Origin: Sternotherus odoratus
Taxonomy: Eukaryota; Chordata; Testudines; Kinosternidae
NCBI GenBank assembly: GCA_032164245.1
Contig: JAVMKO010000021.1
Span: 12,840,285-12,904,284, forward strand
DNA length: 64,000 bases
Reading direction: 5' to 3'
Part shown: in pieces, positions 11,337-21,345 of the stretch
Layout: every line of letters starts with the position of its first letter
Position numbering within the stretch: position 1 is the first letter of the stretch
Translations under genes and position numbers: made by a program
The notes under the pieces: generated by a model
The model's database searches: none
What the model saw: only the letters and a program-made list of their open reading frames with translations
What the model was told of the DNA's origin: nothing

Positions 11337-14330
11337 AGGGGGGATATGATATGTTGGTGGTAGCATCTAGTTCTTCTTCGAGTGATTGCTCATATGCATT
11401 CCAGTTAGGTGTGCATGTGCCGCGGGCACAGTTGGAGGAAGATTTTTCCCTTTGGAGTGCTTCCTTTCTCCACCAGTATCTTCTCCATTTTGTCCAGGTT
11501 TAGCTTCAGCCAGCTGCTCTTTGCCCAATTGCTGATCTTGTGCAGCTATCACAGTGCACTGTAGATAGAGCAAGCTGATGTCCACGTAGTTATGTTCATC
11601 TGAGCATATTTTCTGTAACTGCTGCTACATCTCTAAGGTGGAACAGCTGCGTTCTGTGATCAACAGGATCTAATACCAAATAGTATAACAGAATATGTTG
11701 CTACTAATACTTAAGTATGTTGAGAATGTGAAGAATCAGAGAGGTAGCTGTGTTAGTCTGGAATTGCCACTTTGTTACTTTTGAGAATGTGAAGTACATA
11801 TGAGCTAACTAGACCAATAAGCCGGCTAGTTCCTGTCCTGATTCTTTTAGCAGTGTCAGATTCATTGTTTTGTATCTCCACTATGGAAGAAACTGTTATG
11901 TTTTAAAACACTGAAAAAAGAATTAATTTACTAAACTAACTCTAAAAAGACAAAGAAGTTTATATTCCAAGTTGATTTAAGGGTGGTTGCTGTTCATACA
12001 GCACCTGAAGAGTGTGTGGTATTTAGAAACCAGGGGGCCAAGGTCCCCGTACCAGACATCTTCCTGCAATAACCAGCAATGATTATCAGAAATGAAATGT
12101 TAAAAAGTTCATGATATATAATTTGATTTTAATAAAGGCTTGGTTTCAGATTTTCACAGTGTGGCAGTGGTATTTTAACTCATTATTTTAACTGGGCAGT
12201 GGATTATTGAGGCTGCCCAGCATGTTGGTGTAGCCTCTGCTCCTATTTGTTCTCTCCTATTGAAATAGTTACAATCCATCAGTAGAACTGCCTTTCGAGT
12301 TCGACTCTGAAAGGTACCATTGGACTGTGTCTTGTTCCTAGATATCAGACTCACCAAACCATCATTTGGGAAGATTCTTTCAACACTTAACAGCTTTAAC
12401 ACAAGGTTGCAGCCTGGTTTCTGGACAGAACCAGCAGCTTTGGTTGAAAATTGGCTGTCAAACTGTCTCCCTCTGTATGAAAACAGTTCCAAGTGCGCAC
12501 ACAAGTCATGCTCTGGCCTTGCTCTCTGCAACAGTCTTCAGATGAGGCAGGATCACCAAAGCTTTTTTCTGCTGCCAGAAGAGACCTACTTTTCAATGGA
12601 GGAAAACAATCCTGGCCCTTTAAATGTGGAGGGGGGGGGTGGAGGTTGAAGTGTCGTCAGGACTGAAAGCAGGAAGGAAATGTGACCTCTCGCAGGCTCA
12701 TTGCTAAAGAGGAGCCTCCATAGCTCTGTGCAACAGGCTTCTGCGCAGGGCCAAGCACGTTTTCATTTTCTACCTACTTCCAGAGCTGCTCTCCTATATC
12801 AGCCGTTAGGCATTGTGCATATGTTTGCTTTAGGTGGATTCCCCCCTATCCAATCAAGAAGTCCAGACTGTAAGGTAAGTGTGCAACCAGGGCCACTTTC
12901 TTAGTTAATCCCTCTCTTCCATTTAAATGTAACTCTTTCCATTAGTAATCTTCAGGAGTCTTGTATGACGCTAAATAAATTCCTTCGAAACATTGCCTCG
13001 GTCAAGCATCTGAGAATTTATTTCAGGTTTCTACAAGGAATGGAGAGAGGGAATTATTTATATTCTTAGGATTTGTAGACTCTAAAGTTCAGAGACAATC
13101 TCAGTAAATAAATCATTTAGCTCCTTTAGGACAGAACTCTAGGTTGAGCTATTCCAAGCTTACAAATGCAATGTTGCCATGGTGAGGTGAGGAGAGTCTG
13201 CCTTGCTCTTCTGTTTTAACCCTTTGAGTCCAGAGCCTGTTTAAAAAGCGCTGTATCTGGGAGCCAGCTCACTTGCTAGGAATGAGTTCTGTTTTCTCTT
13301 TTTATTGTATGCAGTTACTTGGACAGTCAAAGAAGCAACCAAAACAGCAACCAAAACAGCTTTGCAGGGAAGAGAGTTTCTGGCACTTAAGCCAAACAAA
13401 AGAATGACTATCTACCAAATGTTGTAGACTAAAAAGAATGACTAACTAGTAAATTATGTAGACCACTCATGGTGACAACAACAACAAAAAACCCCGAAAA
13501 ATATTTAGTTTGATGGAACAATATTCAGTTTTTTTTAAGATCCTGTTTTGTGATCATCTTAGGCCACTTTATGATCTTCTGCATGAAAAAAGCCTAAATT
13601 TAAAATCTCCAAACAGTTGAAAATATAGCATCTTCCTATTCTAAGCATGGTCGTGTTCCTATACCTAATCCTGGGATAAGGAAGGGTATATTTTCTCCAA
13701 GTGGTCAGTAGTAGTCTGAGAAGCTGATAGTGTTTTCAGACCCTCTAAAATCTGGTTTTGTGCTGGGTAAAAAGTAGTGTCTTTGTTATCAGACACAGAT
13801 ACATTAAGGCTGGCTCCCTGGTGTGTGAATCTAGCATGTGGTAGATTGGGGTAGTCAATTATCTTTTGTCAAGATCCAAATTTCTTTGTCAAGGTATAGT
13901 CAAAGTTCAGACTCCAGAGAAAATAATTTTAAAAAATAACTAACTAATAAGATATTGGTGTCTGTTGAAAATCTGGTGGTCCACATTTGACCCATAGTTG
14001 CCTATTTATTACCTTTGTTGTCGATATTAAAATTTTAAAGTGGATTTAAAAATAGGGGGGGGGGAACAGATTCAAGCCCTTATTAATGAATATGTATAGT
14101 GTTAGGAAGTGCAGCCATATTATCCTTATTCTTCAAGAACCATTCTAGGTAGACTCTTGGAGTAATTTGTCATACTTTTCATTTTACTTCAATAAGTTTG
14201 CTTTACTGAGTCAAAATAAACTGTAATATAATTTATCCCAGTTGGAAACAATCTGCATGTATGCAGAGTGCATGTTGGAGTGCGTTTTAGCCATTGGTTT
14301 GAAGTGAACCCTGGACTTCAAGGCTGCTTA

Positions 14331-14410
14331 TTGTAGCTAAATATAAAATATATTAATATAAAAATATAAATATTTTATTGTGGCTAAATATAAAATATAT
14401 AAATGTAAAA
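14331..14410. repeat. AT-rich tandem duplication, 47 bp unit
   Basis: TTGTAGCTAAATATAAAATA begins at 14331 and TTGTGGCTAAATATAAAATA begins 47 bases later at 14378; the second copy is incomplete. The region is almost pure A/T and may be polymorphic in length. Confidence 0.7.
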
Positions 14411-14936
14411 AAAGGATGACAGAAACTACTACTGTCCCATCTCACTCCAGCATGTGAAACCTTAAAGAGAATTTCACAGGTAGAGGGAGTATCAGCCCTT
14501 CTGTTCTTTTGACTTCTCTATAGGGCCCTCAGACATCAAATTGAAATGAATCTCTTCTTGCTTTCTACTTTCATGTGTGCAATTGAGCTTCCATGTTAGT
14601 ATTGTATTGCGTTGTAAATGTTTAGGAATCTGTCTCACTGCATCTTCCCTAATGTCTGTGGAGGGCACATCCAGTTTACTTGCACATTTTGTATTAAATT
14701 AGTTAAATGATACCAGATGATAAAACACCTTGTCTTTGCAACTATTCTGAAATTAAGAAGATACATCTGGAGGTACATTGATACATCTGGAGAATGCAGT
14801 TTTCTTCAGACACCCAGCTTTACCCGTCAGATTAGAATTTGAAGAGTTGCGTAACTTCCACTTTTGTGGAAGGCAATAAATTCACCATGGCTAGGACATA
14901 AAAATTATTCATGTCAGTTTTTAAAATAGTGTAACA

Positions 14937-15431
14937 GGAATAGAATATCAGGGTTGGAAGGGACCTCAGGAGATCATCTAGGCCAGCGGTTCTCAAACTT
15001 TTGAGAACCGCGACCCATTTTTTGTTCCTGGCTGCCGTGGCGGACCATTGTATGTCTGCCGAAAAGCCGCCGAATGAATTACTTCCACATTCGGCAGCTA
15101 TTTTCGGAGGACATACTGAGCATTCCCAAAATTGCTTGGTATGTCCGCCGAAAAGCCTCCGAATGCGGAAGTAATTCATTCGGCGGCTTTTAAGCGGCAC
15201 CAGGAGCTCGTGACCCCCTTGGGAGTGCTCGGCGACCCCCAGGGGGGTCACAACCCTCGGTTTGAGAAACCCTGATCTAGTCCAACCCCCCTGCTCACAG
15301 CAGGACGAACCCCCAATTAAATAATCTAACAGATTTTCCCCCCTATCCCTAAATGGACCCCTCAAGGATTGAACTCATAACCCTGTGTTTAGCAGGTCAA
15401 TGTTCAAACCACTGAGCTATCGCTTCCACCC
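14937..15431 (-). mobile_element. Pol III SINE: tRNA-like head, CR1-like tail, interrupted
   Basis: Read on the minus strand, the right part is a tRNA-derived head: an A box (TAGCTCAGTGG, complement of 15409-15419) and a B box (complement of 15366-15382, GGTTATGAGTTCAATCC, close to GGTTCGANTCC). Its left part, 14937-14983 and 15275-15300, matches the CR1 LINE 3' end (ATATCAGGGTTGGAAGGGAC style). A tRNA head joined to a CR1-like tail is the known architecture of turtle Pol III SINEs, which use the CR1 machinery to move. The element is split by a hAT insertion at 14984-15274. It is not a functional tRNA: no acceptor stem and no usable anticodon arm. Confidence 0.8.
14984..15274. mobile_element. 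hAT MITE nested in the SINE
   Basis: Ends are CAGCGGTTCTCAAACTT and, inverted, CAGGGTTTCTCAAACC. Flanks ATCTAGGC (14976-14983) and ATCTAGTC (15275-15282) agree in 7 of 8 bases, the 8 bp duplication of a hAT insertion into the SINE tail. The interior has an inverted pair around GAATGAATTACTTCCACATTCGG and CCGAATGCGGAAGTAATTC, so the element can fold. It belongs to the same family as 38226-38453. Confidence 0.85.
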
Positions 15432-16723
15432 TATGTTGAGTTGATTATAACTTTAATAGTGGGTTCATTGGAAGTGTGTTTGTTTAAATTTGTTTTCCGT
15501 TGTAATAAGATTGTAAAAATGTAATGGCCGGGCTGATGCAGAAATTGAACACATCAGGTGTTGTCTCCAAGAAAGACGGGGAAGGGGGGTGGGGGGGAGA
15601 GAGAATCTCTTACAGAATGTCAGTTTTCTTAGTCTAAATGGTGAGCTCTTTCTTTGGCTAGTTGTCCATTCCTTTTTATTGTATAGTGCAGTATGCTTCC
15701 ACTTGAGACAGTTAGGGCAGCAACCATTTTGTACTGGTGACCTTGAGAGGCAGGTATTTGAATTTTTTTAGGAAATGTTCTGGATGGCAGTTATAATCTT
15801 ATTGAATCAACATAATCTGGTTGTGTAGTGATATCTTCCAAAATAGATTTTCATGTCCCAAATTCATGAATATTTAGAGCTAGGTTTTGTATGTATAGGG
15901 TGTTGGGTATATTAAAACTGAATATTAAATAACATGGCATTTTTATTTTTCCTAGTTGGTTAATGTTTGAACATGATTTGAGGGACAAAAACTTCTTCAT
16001 AAATGTAAACGCATATATAACTTAATGGTGGCAGCTGAACATTTGTAGAAGAGACTGCATGCATAAATTTTAAGTAATACAATTATCCATTATTGTAATT
16101 AAGGATTGGCATTTGTCCCCTCATATTTTATAGCTAAAGCATTTAATGGAGCAAGGTGTAGGGAGCTTTTCCTCTGACAAGATAAGGTTACGCTACCATT
16201 ATTTCCATATGTTTTTACCATAAATGAAGTAAGCAGGTGATGCCAGCCTGTCCTCAGATCCAGTTTGAATATCTATAGCCCAACACAGATTTTAGAAAGA
16301 GAAAATCTTAAAATTTTACTGGTAACACTTCTAATCAATTGGTGTTTGTTTCTATTACTTTTTATATTGAAATTACGGAAACAGCTGCCACTGTCCTCAT
16401 GAGAGGTTTTGCTGGAGGAAATTGATCCTGTAATCTGTTCCTTGCATCTCTTAAGAGGCATATTTACTTTTCCAGTATTTTCCATCCCTGTATCCCAATC
16501 CGTCTGACTGTAAATACTTTTCTGGTATGTCTATTTCTAGATATGCCAGATGAAGAATCTGGATTTAAGTCTGCATCTGTCACTTTCCAAAATGGACAGA
16601 AAAGCTGGTTGTTTAAAGCTGACCACCATTTCAAATGGACATGTCAGGAAGGGATTTTTCAAAATGCAAAATGTTTCTAGTTATGACTGTAGTGTTTTGT
16701 GCCCCTGCTGTTACTCTAGAGAC

Positions 16724-18303
16724 CAGGCCTGCACAACATACGGCCCGCGGGCATCTGGGCTCACTGCCTGGCCCCTGGGAAGTGAGCAGGGGCGGGGCAA
16801 GGAGCCTGCAAGCCAACCTGTGGGGGAAGGGTGAGCTGCTAGGGGGCGGGGCTGAGCAGGACGGGGACGATTAGGGGGCGGAGAGAGGAATGTGCAGGTC
16901 AGCCTGGTCAGAAGCTGCGAGCCAGCACAGGGGAAAGGTGTTCTGGTCGCGCGGTGCTGCGGCGGGGTGCAGGTCAGCATAGTCGGAAGGGGAGCCAAGT
17001 GGGCAGGAGCCCCCTCTGCCCCCCCCCAGTTCTGTGACTGCTGAGTTGCACAGATCGGCAGAAAACAGCAAGTGTGGCTCAGCTCTCTGGAATCTGCAGC
17101 TGGACACCAGCTTCTGGGTCCTAGTGCTGGTTGAGCTCCCTCCTGTGTGCTGAGGGCAGGGGAAAGAGGCAGTGGGGAAGGAAGGGGTGGGATGGGGAGG
17201 AGATGGAGCCATGGGGAAAGGGCATGGGATTGGGAAGAGAAGGGGATGGGGGAAGTGGGGGCCCAGCATGGAGGTCCATCATACCCTCACCCTGACAAGC
17301 CCCACCTCCCCGGCATCTGTACCACCCTGATGAGCCCCCCCCCCCAGACACTCTCCCCAAGGAGCCTCAACCACCTGCACCTGGACCCCACCCAAATGAA
17401 CCCCACCTCCCCTGTACCCAACCCCTCTCCTGACCTCCTACCACTTTCACTTGGTCCCCCCCTACAGATTCCCATTGCCCCTGCCTCAGAAAGAACCCTC
17501 TTGCCACCCCCACCCCCTATGGAACCCTCTTACCCCCATCTGGATCCCCCCACACTGAGTCCCACTGCACTTGGATCCCGCTGCCAGGCTGAGCATCCCT
17601 GCCCACATCTGCTGTACCTGGAGCAAAAGGGGCAGGGCCCCAGGGTGTTTCTGTGGCAGGCATGGCCCTTGTGCTGTGGCACAAGGGGGTACTGGGCAGT
17701 GGGGGAGATGTGTGTGTCAGGGCACTACGTAGTGGGGGCCTGTGTGGGGCGTTGTTTAGTTGTGGTAGTGGGGTTGTGGGGAAGGGCAATGGGAGGGAGG
17801 AGAAATCTGTGTGTATTGGGAAACTAGTGAGTGGGGGGTTCTGTGTGGGGTACTGGAATAGTGCTGCGTGGCAGCGATGGGTTGGATGGGGCGTGGGAGT
17901 CCCGGAGGTCTGTCTGGGGGCAGGAGTGTGGATAAAGGTCAGGGCAAGCAGGGAGCGAGGGGGGTTGAGAGTCACAGGGGGTCTGCCTGGGGGCGGGGGT
18001 GTGGATTAGGGTCGGGGCAGTCGGGGGACAAGTAGGGTCCTGGGGGGTGGCAGTTAGGGTGAGGGGGTTTCAGGAGGGGACAGTCAGGGGACAATGAGCA
18101 GGGAGGCTTAGATAGGGGGTAGGGTCCTGGGGGGCAGTCAGGGGATAACCAGCGGGGGAGGTTGGGGGTTTTGGTGGGGAGTAGGAGGGAGTGGGTGGGG
18201 GCGGGGTGAGGGCGGAGCTTTTCGGCCCGCAGTCCGTGTCTCCCCCCCTCCCCCACCCCCCTAGTAATATGGCCCTCGCCACTTTCCAAGTTGTGCAGGC
18301 CTG
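16724..18303. mobile_element. GC-rich hAT-type element, 1.58 kb
   Basis: Perfect 14 bp inverted ends: CAGGCCTGCACAAC at 16724 and GTTGTGCAGGCCTG ending at 18303, followed inward by CGGCCCGCGGG on the left and a matching GGCCCTCG on the right. Flanks (CTAGAGAC and ATCCAGAC) are a weak remnant of an 8 bp duplication. The interior is an unusual arrangement of C-rich then G-rich strand blocks (17270-17640 C-rich, 17640-18190 G-rich). All open frames within it, up to 226 codons, are low-complexity Pro/Ser or Gly readings of this sequence and I reject them as genes. No hAT transposase (RNase H-like fold or BED finger) is readable. Confidence 0.75.
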
Positions 18304-19543
18304 ATCCAGACAAATGAAGATGCAATGTAAAGAATTTTTTTAAAGTCAGCAATAAGCGTTTACAACACATTTTGCAAACATTGAGCCATTTTTTGCCCTG
18401 GAATGTGCACGTGCATTTCCCATTGGAACAAGGGGGTCTGAATTGCAGATACCAGAAGATGAGAATTTAGCACTAATATTTACAGTAGTCAATTGAATTA
18501 TGTAATCTCCCTTAGGCAGAGGAATTTAGGAGAACAGATCAGGTAGTCCCAAAAAGAATCTAAGATAACAGAAGTCAAGAAACCTGGATTTGGGGGTTGA
18601 TCTAGGCCCACTGGAGTCAGTGGGTGTCTTTCTGTTGACATCATGGGCTTTCCATCACACTTCTAGTCTCTTGTTCTAACCATTAGACTGAACATGGGTG
18701 CTCCTTAGGTTGGAGACAAGGGGTTTCCTTTTTCCTGCTCTTTTCCTGCTGTTAAAATGTCTTGCATCTATCATCTGTCCCCAAAAAATTCAGTGTATTA
18801 TTTCAGTTGTCTGTCTTGCTGTGGCAACGTATTAGATAAATTGGATGGTCCAAACAAAGTTTGCATCTTGAAAATGTTAATATATGGAATTAAGTATAGA
18901 TTTTTTTCTTGCATCATTTTAGTATGCAATACTGAGAAATGCTGCATGTATCTCTCCTTTTTGTAAACACTGGATCATTCTCCAAAATTTAAGAAAGACG
19001 AGGTCTGTTATGTAAGGGAGAAAAGTAACTGCTGCTTGTTCAGCACCAGGGTGAATAAAACCACTATTCAGGAAGACTCTATTTAATCATGGATGTCTAC
19101 ATAAAAGTGCTTTCTTGTTGGTTGTTATAACCATAGTGCTGTACATATTCTTCATAACTCAGAGATCGATGTAGGTTTCATTTTTAGAAAGTACACACTA
19201 TACATTTAAGTGATTTATTTTGAAAACTTTTCAGATGAGTTTTACAGCTATATCAGAAAATTAATTATTGTTTGGTTATTTCATTTACCAAAGGTAATTG
19301 AAGCAGATATGTATGAAGTCGTGGGGAGGTGAACTTTTCTTGCCATGCTGTATTAGGAGAACATCACCAGACAGACATTTAAATTGTTTTATTTAACTAT
19401 TTTTCACGTCCATATATTATTTATTTTAAAACATTTTTGCTGTTAACAAGCATGTTATCTCTGGAGAGACAAATCCACAGTTTGAGAACTGCCAAACTAA
19501 GCATCTTTGATGGTATCTTCTTGGAACCCCTTAAACCCTGTAA

Positions 19544-19684
19544 AGTGCCAGTGTAGACAGTGCACCAGCGCTGGGAGCTATTCCCCTCATGGAGGTGGTG
19601 GTTATTTTTATTTTTTTAGACTGCTGGGACAGTTCTCCCTTCGCTGTGCCATGGCTGTGCTAAGCTGTGTCTACACAAGCCTTG
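19544..19684. repeat. Short MITE-like block with GTGTAGACA ends
   Basis: Left CAGTGTAGACAGTGCACC and right GCTGTGTCTACACAAGCC are inverted copies of a TGTAGACA terminus that also occurs in the elements at 249 and 1569. The 140 bp between them contain CCAGCGCTGGGAGC. I take it as a third small non-autonomous DNA element; the exact limits are uncertain. Confidence 0.45.
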
Positions 19685-20249
19685 TTAAAGTGCTGCTATC
19701 TTGGAGCAAAGGAGTAGAAGGAAGAATAAAGAGAGTTTACCCTGAGGATTGGAGAATCACTTTCTTCCTTTTCTCCAGTAACTGAGAGGCTGGAGCATTT
19801 TCAATTTGAGTGGGAATGTTTGTTGAAGCCAGTAGGAATTGACAGTTGGTGTATTCTTTGCAGCACTATAGAATTTGAGTTCTAAAGATTTGCTTTATAG
19901 CTGAACAAATGAGGAATGAGACTGTTGCTTTGGAGCGGTTAGGTAGAAATGGCTTTTATGACCCTCACTGTAGAATTGTTTTTAGTACTTTTTGGAAAGG
20001 AGTATGCAAGGGAGGGCATTTATAACCTGCATGAAGAGACTCTTTAAGATCTATATCTGGGCCCTGAAAAATGCATATCAAGACTTTGTGACTTAATTGG
20101 ATACTAATAAAGAAGAATAGTTCATATTTTGTATTTAAAACTGATCACATCTGACTTTTACTTGGTTTATTTGTTCCAAATTTTCAATAAACTTCCCAAA
20201 ATTACTCTCCTAATCTAAAATGTTTCATATCTGTTACATATATTTTATC

Positions 20250-20373
20250 CAACTCTTGAGGAAGAAGCCAATAACGAAGAGCCATTGGAAAACCAGGAGA
20301 ATACCCAACAAGTTTTACATCAACATGTGGTTTTCCAATGGCTCTTCATTATTGGCTCCTTCCTCAAGAGTTG
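20250..20373. repeat. Near-perfect inverted repeat: 46 bp arms, 32 nt loop
   Basis: Left arm 20250-20295 and right arm 20328-20373 pair in 44 of 46 positions. The arms begin CAACTCTTGAGGAAG and end CAAGAGTTG; both contain GCCATTGGAAAACCA or its complement. An RNA from either strand would fold into a long stem with two mismatches. It lies 0.8 kb upstream of the first coding exon of THRAP3. It could be a small palindromic transposon, a recent inverted duplication, or a hairpin RNA source; the sequence does not decide. Similarity of the arms suggests recent origin or constraint. Confidence 0.85.
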
Positions 20374-20779
20374 TATGTCTGGTAGGGATTGGGTAATGGT
20401 ATAAATGAAACAATTAGTCGCAAAGTGTAGGCATTAAGGTCTCTTTCAGAGAGGTAGGTCTGACTTTTTGGGTATGTTCCTGAAACTAGCACAGATAAAT
20501 TCACCTTTTTAAATAAAGTGTCTGTAATCGAGTAGTTCTCTCAAGTCATTTAATGCTTTGGAATAGTCTTTATTATCAGGATTTGAAACACTGGGTGAAT
20601 GCTGAGGAGGATTTATGAATTATTTTAGCTGCAGCAGGACTCATCAGTGAGTGGTGTACTCTTAGAACTGATTGTAGCACTGCATGAACCACACTTAGAG
20701 CAGTGGGGCTTGTAAGGTGTCCAGAACCTCACTTCATGGTTTAATAGATCTACATCTAAAGGAGTGAAATTAGGGTATC

Positions 20780-21193
20780 TTGGAGGATGATTATTTTATT
20801 GATGGCATCTTACTCTGCTTTTCCTTTCAAAAATGTAAATCAGAAGAAAGCTTTATGGAAAACCTGAACCAATTCACTTTTTTTAAACCGACACCATCAT
20901 TACTGGTAATTACAGGGATCAGATTAACTCACTTATCTGGACCAAAAGGGTGGTTGCAAAAGCACGGAGGCCTCCTTCGGCTTCCAGTTTCTGTACTAAA
21001 TTGCTTCTTTTTAAAAAATTTTGCAGTCCAGAGTTTGCAAAAAGAAAAAGAGGAATTAAAAGGTTTCATGATTCAGCAGCAATTATATGAGTCTCTGGGA
21101 CTATCAAAACTGCCAGAGAGAGAAGCTAACCAAATGGTCAGAACTATTAATTTGTTTTTTTTCTTTCCCCCATATATCAACAGGTATAACTGA
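20780..21193 (+). other. Open frame just before THRAP3 exon 2, status unknown
   Basis: An open frame of 137 codons runs into the 5' UTR part of the THRAP3 exon and stops at the TGA at 21191-21193. Its second half, after an acceptor-like TTTTGCAG at about 21020-21027, reads as a charged helical segment (LQKEKEELKGF, then LYESLGLSKLPEREANQM) that looks more protein-like than its surroundings. I do not recognise it. There is no good donor after it (GTCAGA at 21137 is weak). It may be chance, a fragment of a retrocopy, or an alternative 5' exon. Confidence 0.25.
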
Positions 21194-21345
21194 AAGGAGC
21201 TTTCAAAGATGTCGAAAACTAACAAATCAAAATCTGGATCCCGCTCATCTCGTTCAAGATCTGGATCGAGGTCACGCTCCCGATCCTTCTCCAAATCCCG
21301 TTCCCGCTCCCGTTCTGTCTCGCGATCAAGAAAACGCAGGCTCAG
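21184..21345 (+). CDS. THRAP3: THRAP3 exon 2 (5' UTR tail and codons 1-46)
   Basis: The acceptor follows TTCTTTCCCCCATATATCAACAG; 25 nt of 5' UTR precede the ATG at 21209. Encodes MSKTNKSK followed by SR/RS repeats ([17 protein letters not shown]). Donor CAG|GTAATG. The last codon is split after AG. An in-frame TGA 18 nt upstream of the ATG excludes N-terminal extension. Confidence 0.95.

Larger units (their letters stand above)
1..21183 (+). other. THRAP3: Presumed THRAP3 intron 1 (no coding exon found)
   Basis: This 21 kb stretch ends in a good acceptor (pyrimidine tract, then CAG at 21181-21183) directly before the exon that carries the THRAP3 start codon. Open frames in it are short and resemble no protein I recognise, apart from a LINE remnant at 10.76-11.34 kb. 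The sequence is AT-rich and has no single-copy CpG-island promoter; the only very GC-rich block (16724-18303) is a transposon. In human the non-coding first exon of THRAP3 lies tens of kilobases upstream, so I infer that this is intron 1 and that the promoter is outside the window. Stretches between the repeats listed separately hold nothing I can name. Confidence 0.65.

Noticed and set aside
9961..12904. Short open frames as THRAP3 5' exons, including a GTAAGT donor near 12872
   Set aside because: A lone donor-like site without a matching acceptor or conserved sequence is not enough to call an exon.
15366..15431. tRNA gene on the minus strand
   Set aside because: It has A- and B-box matches but no cloverleaf, and it continues into a CR1-like tail; it is a SINE head.
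17147..17827. 226-codon plus frame
   Set aside because: It lies wholly within the GC-rich hAT element and reads as Pro/Ser/Gly low complexity.
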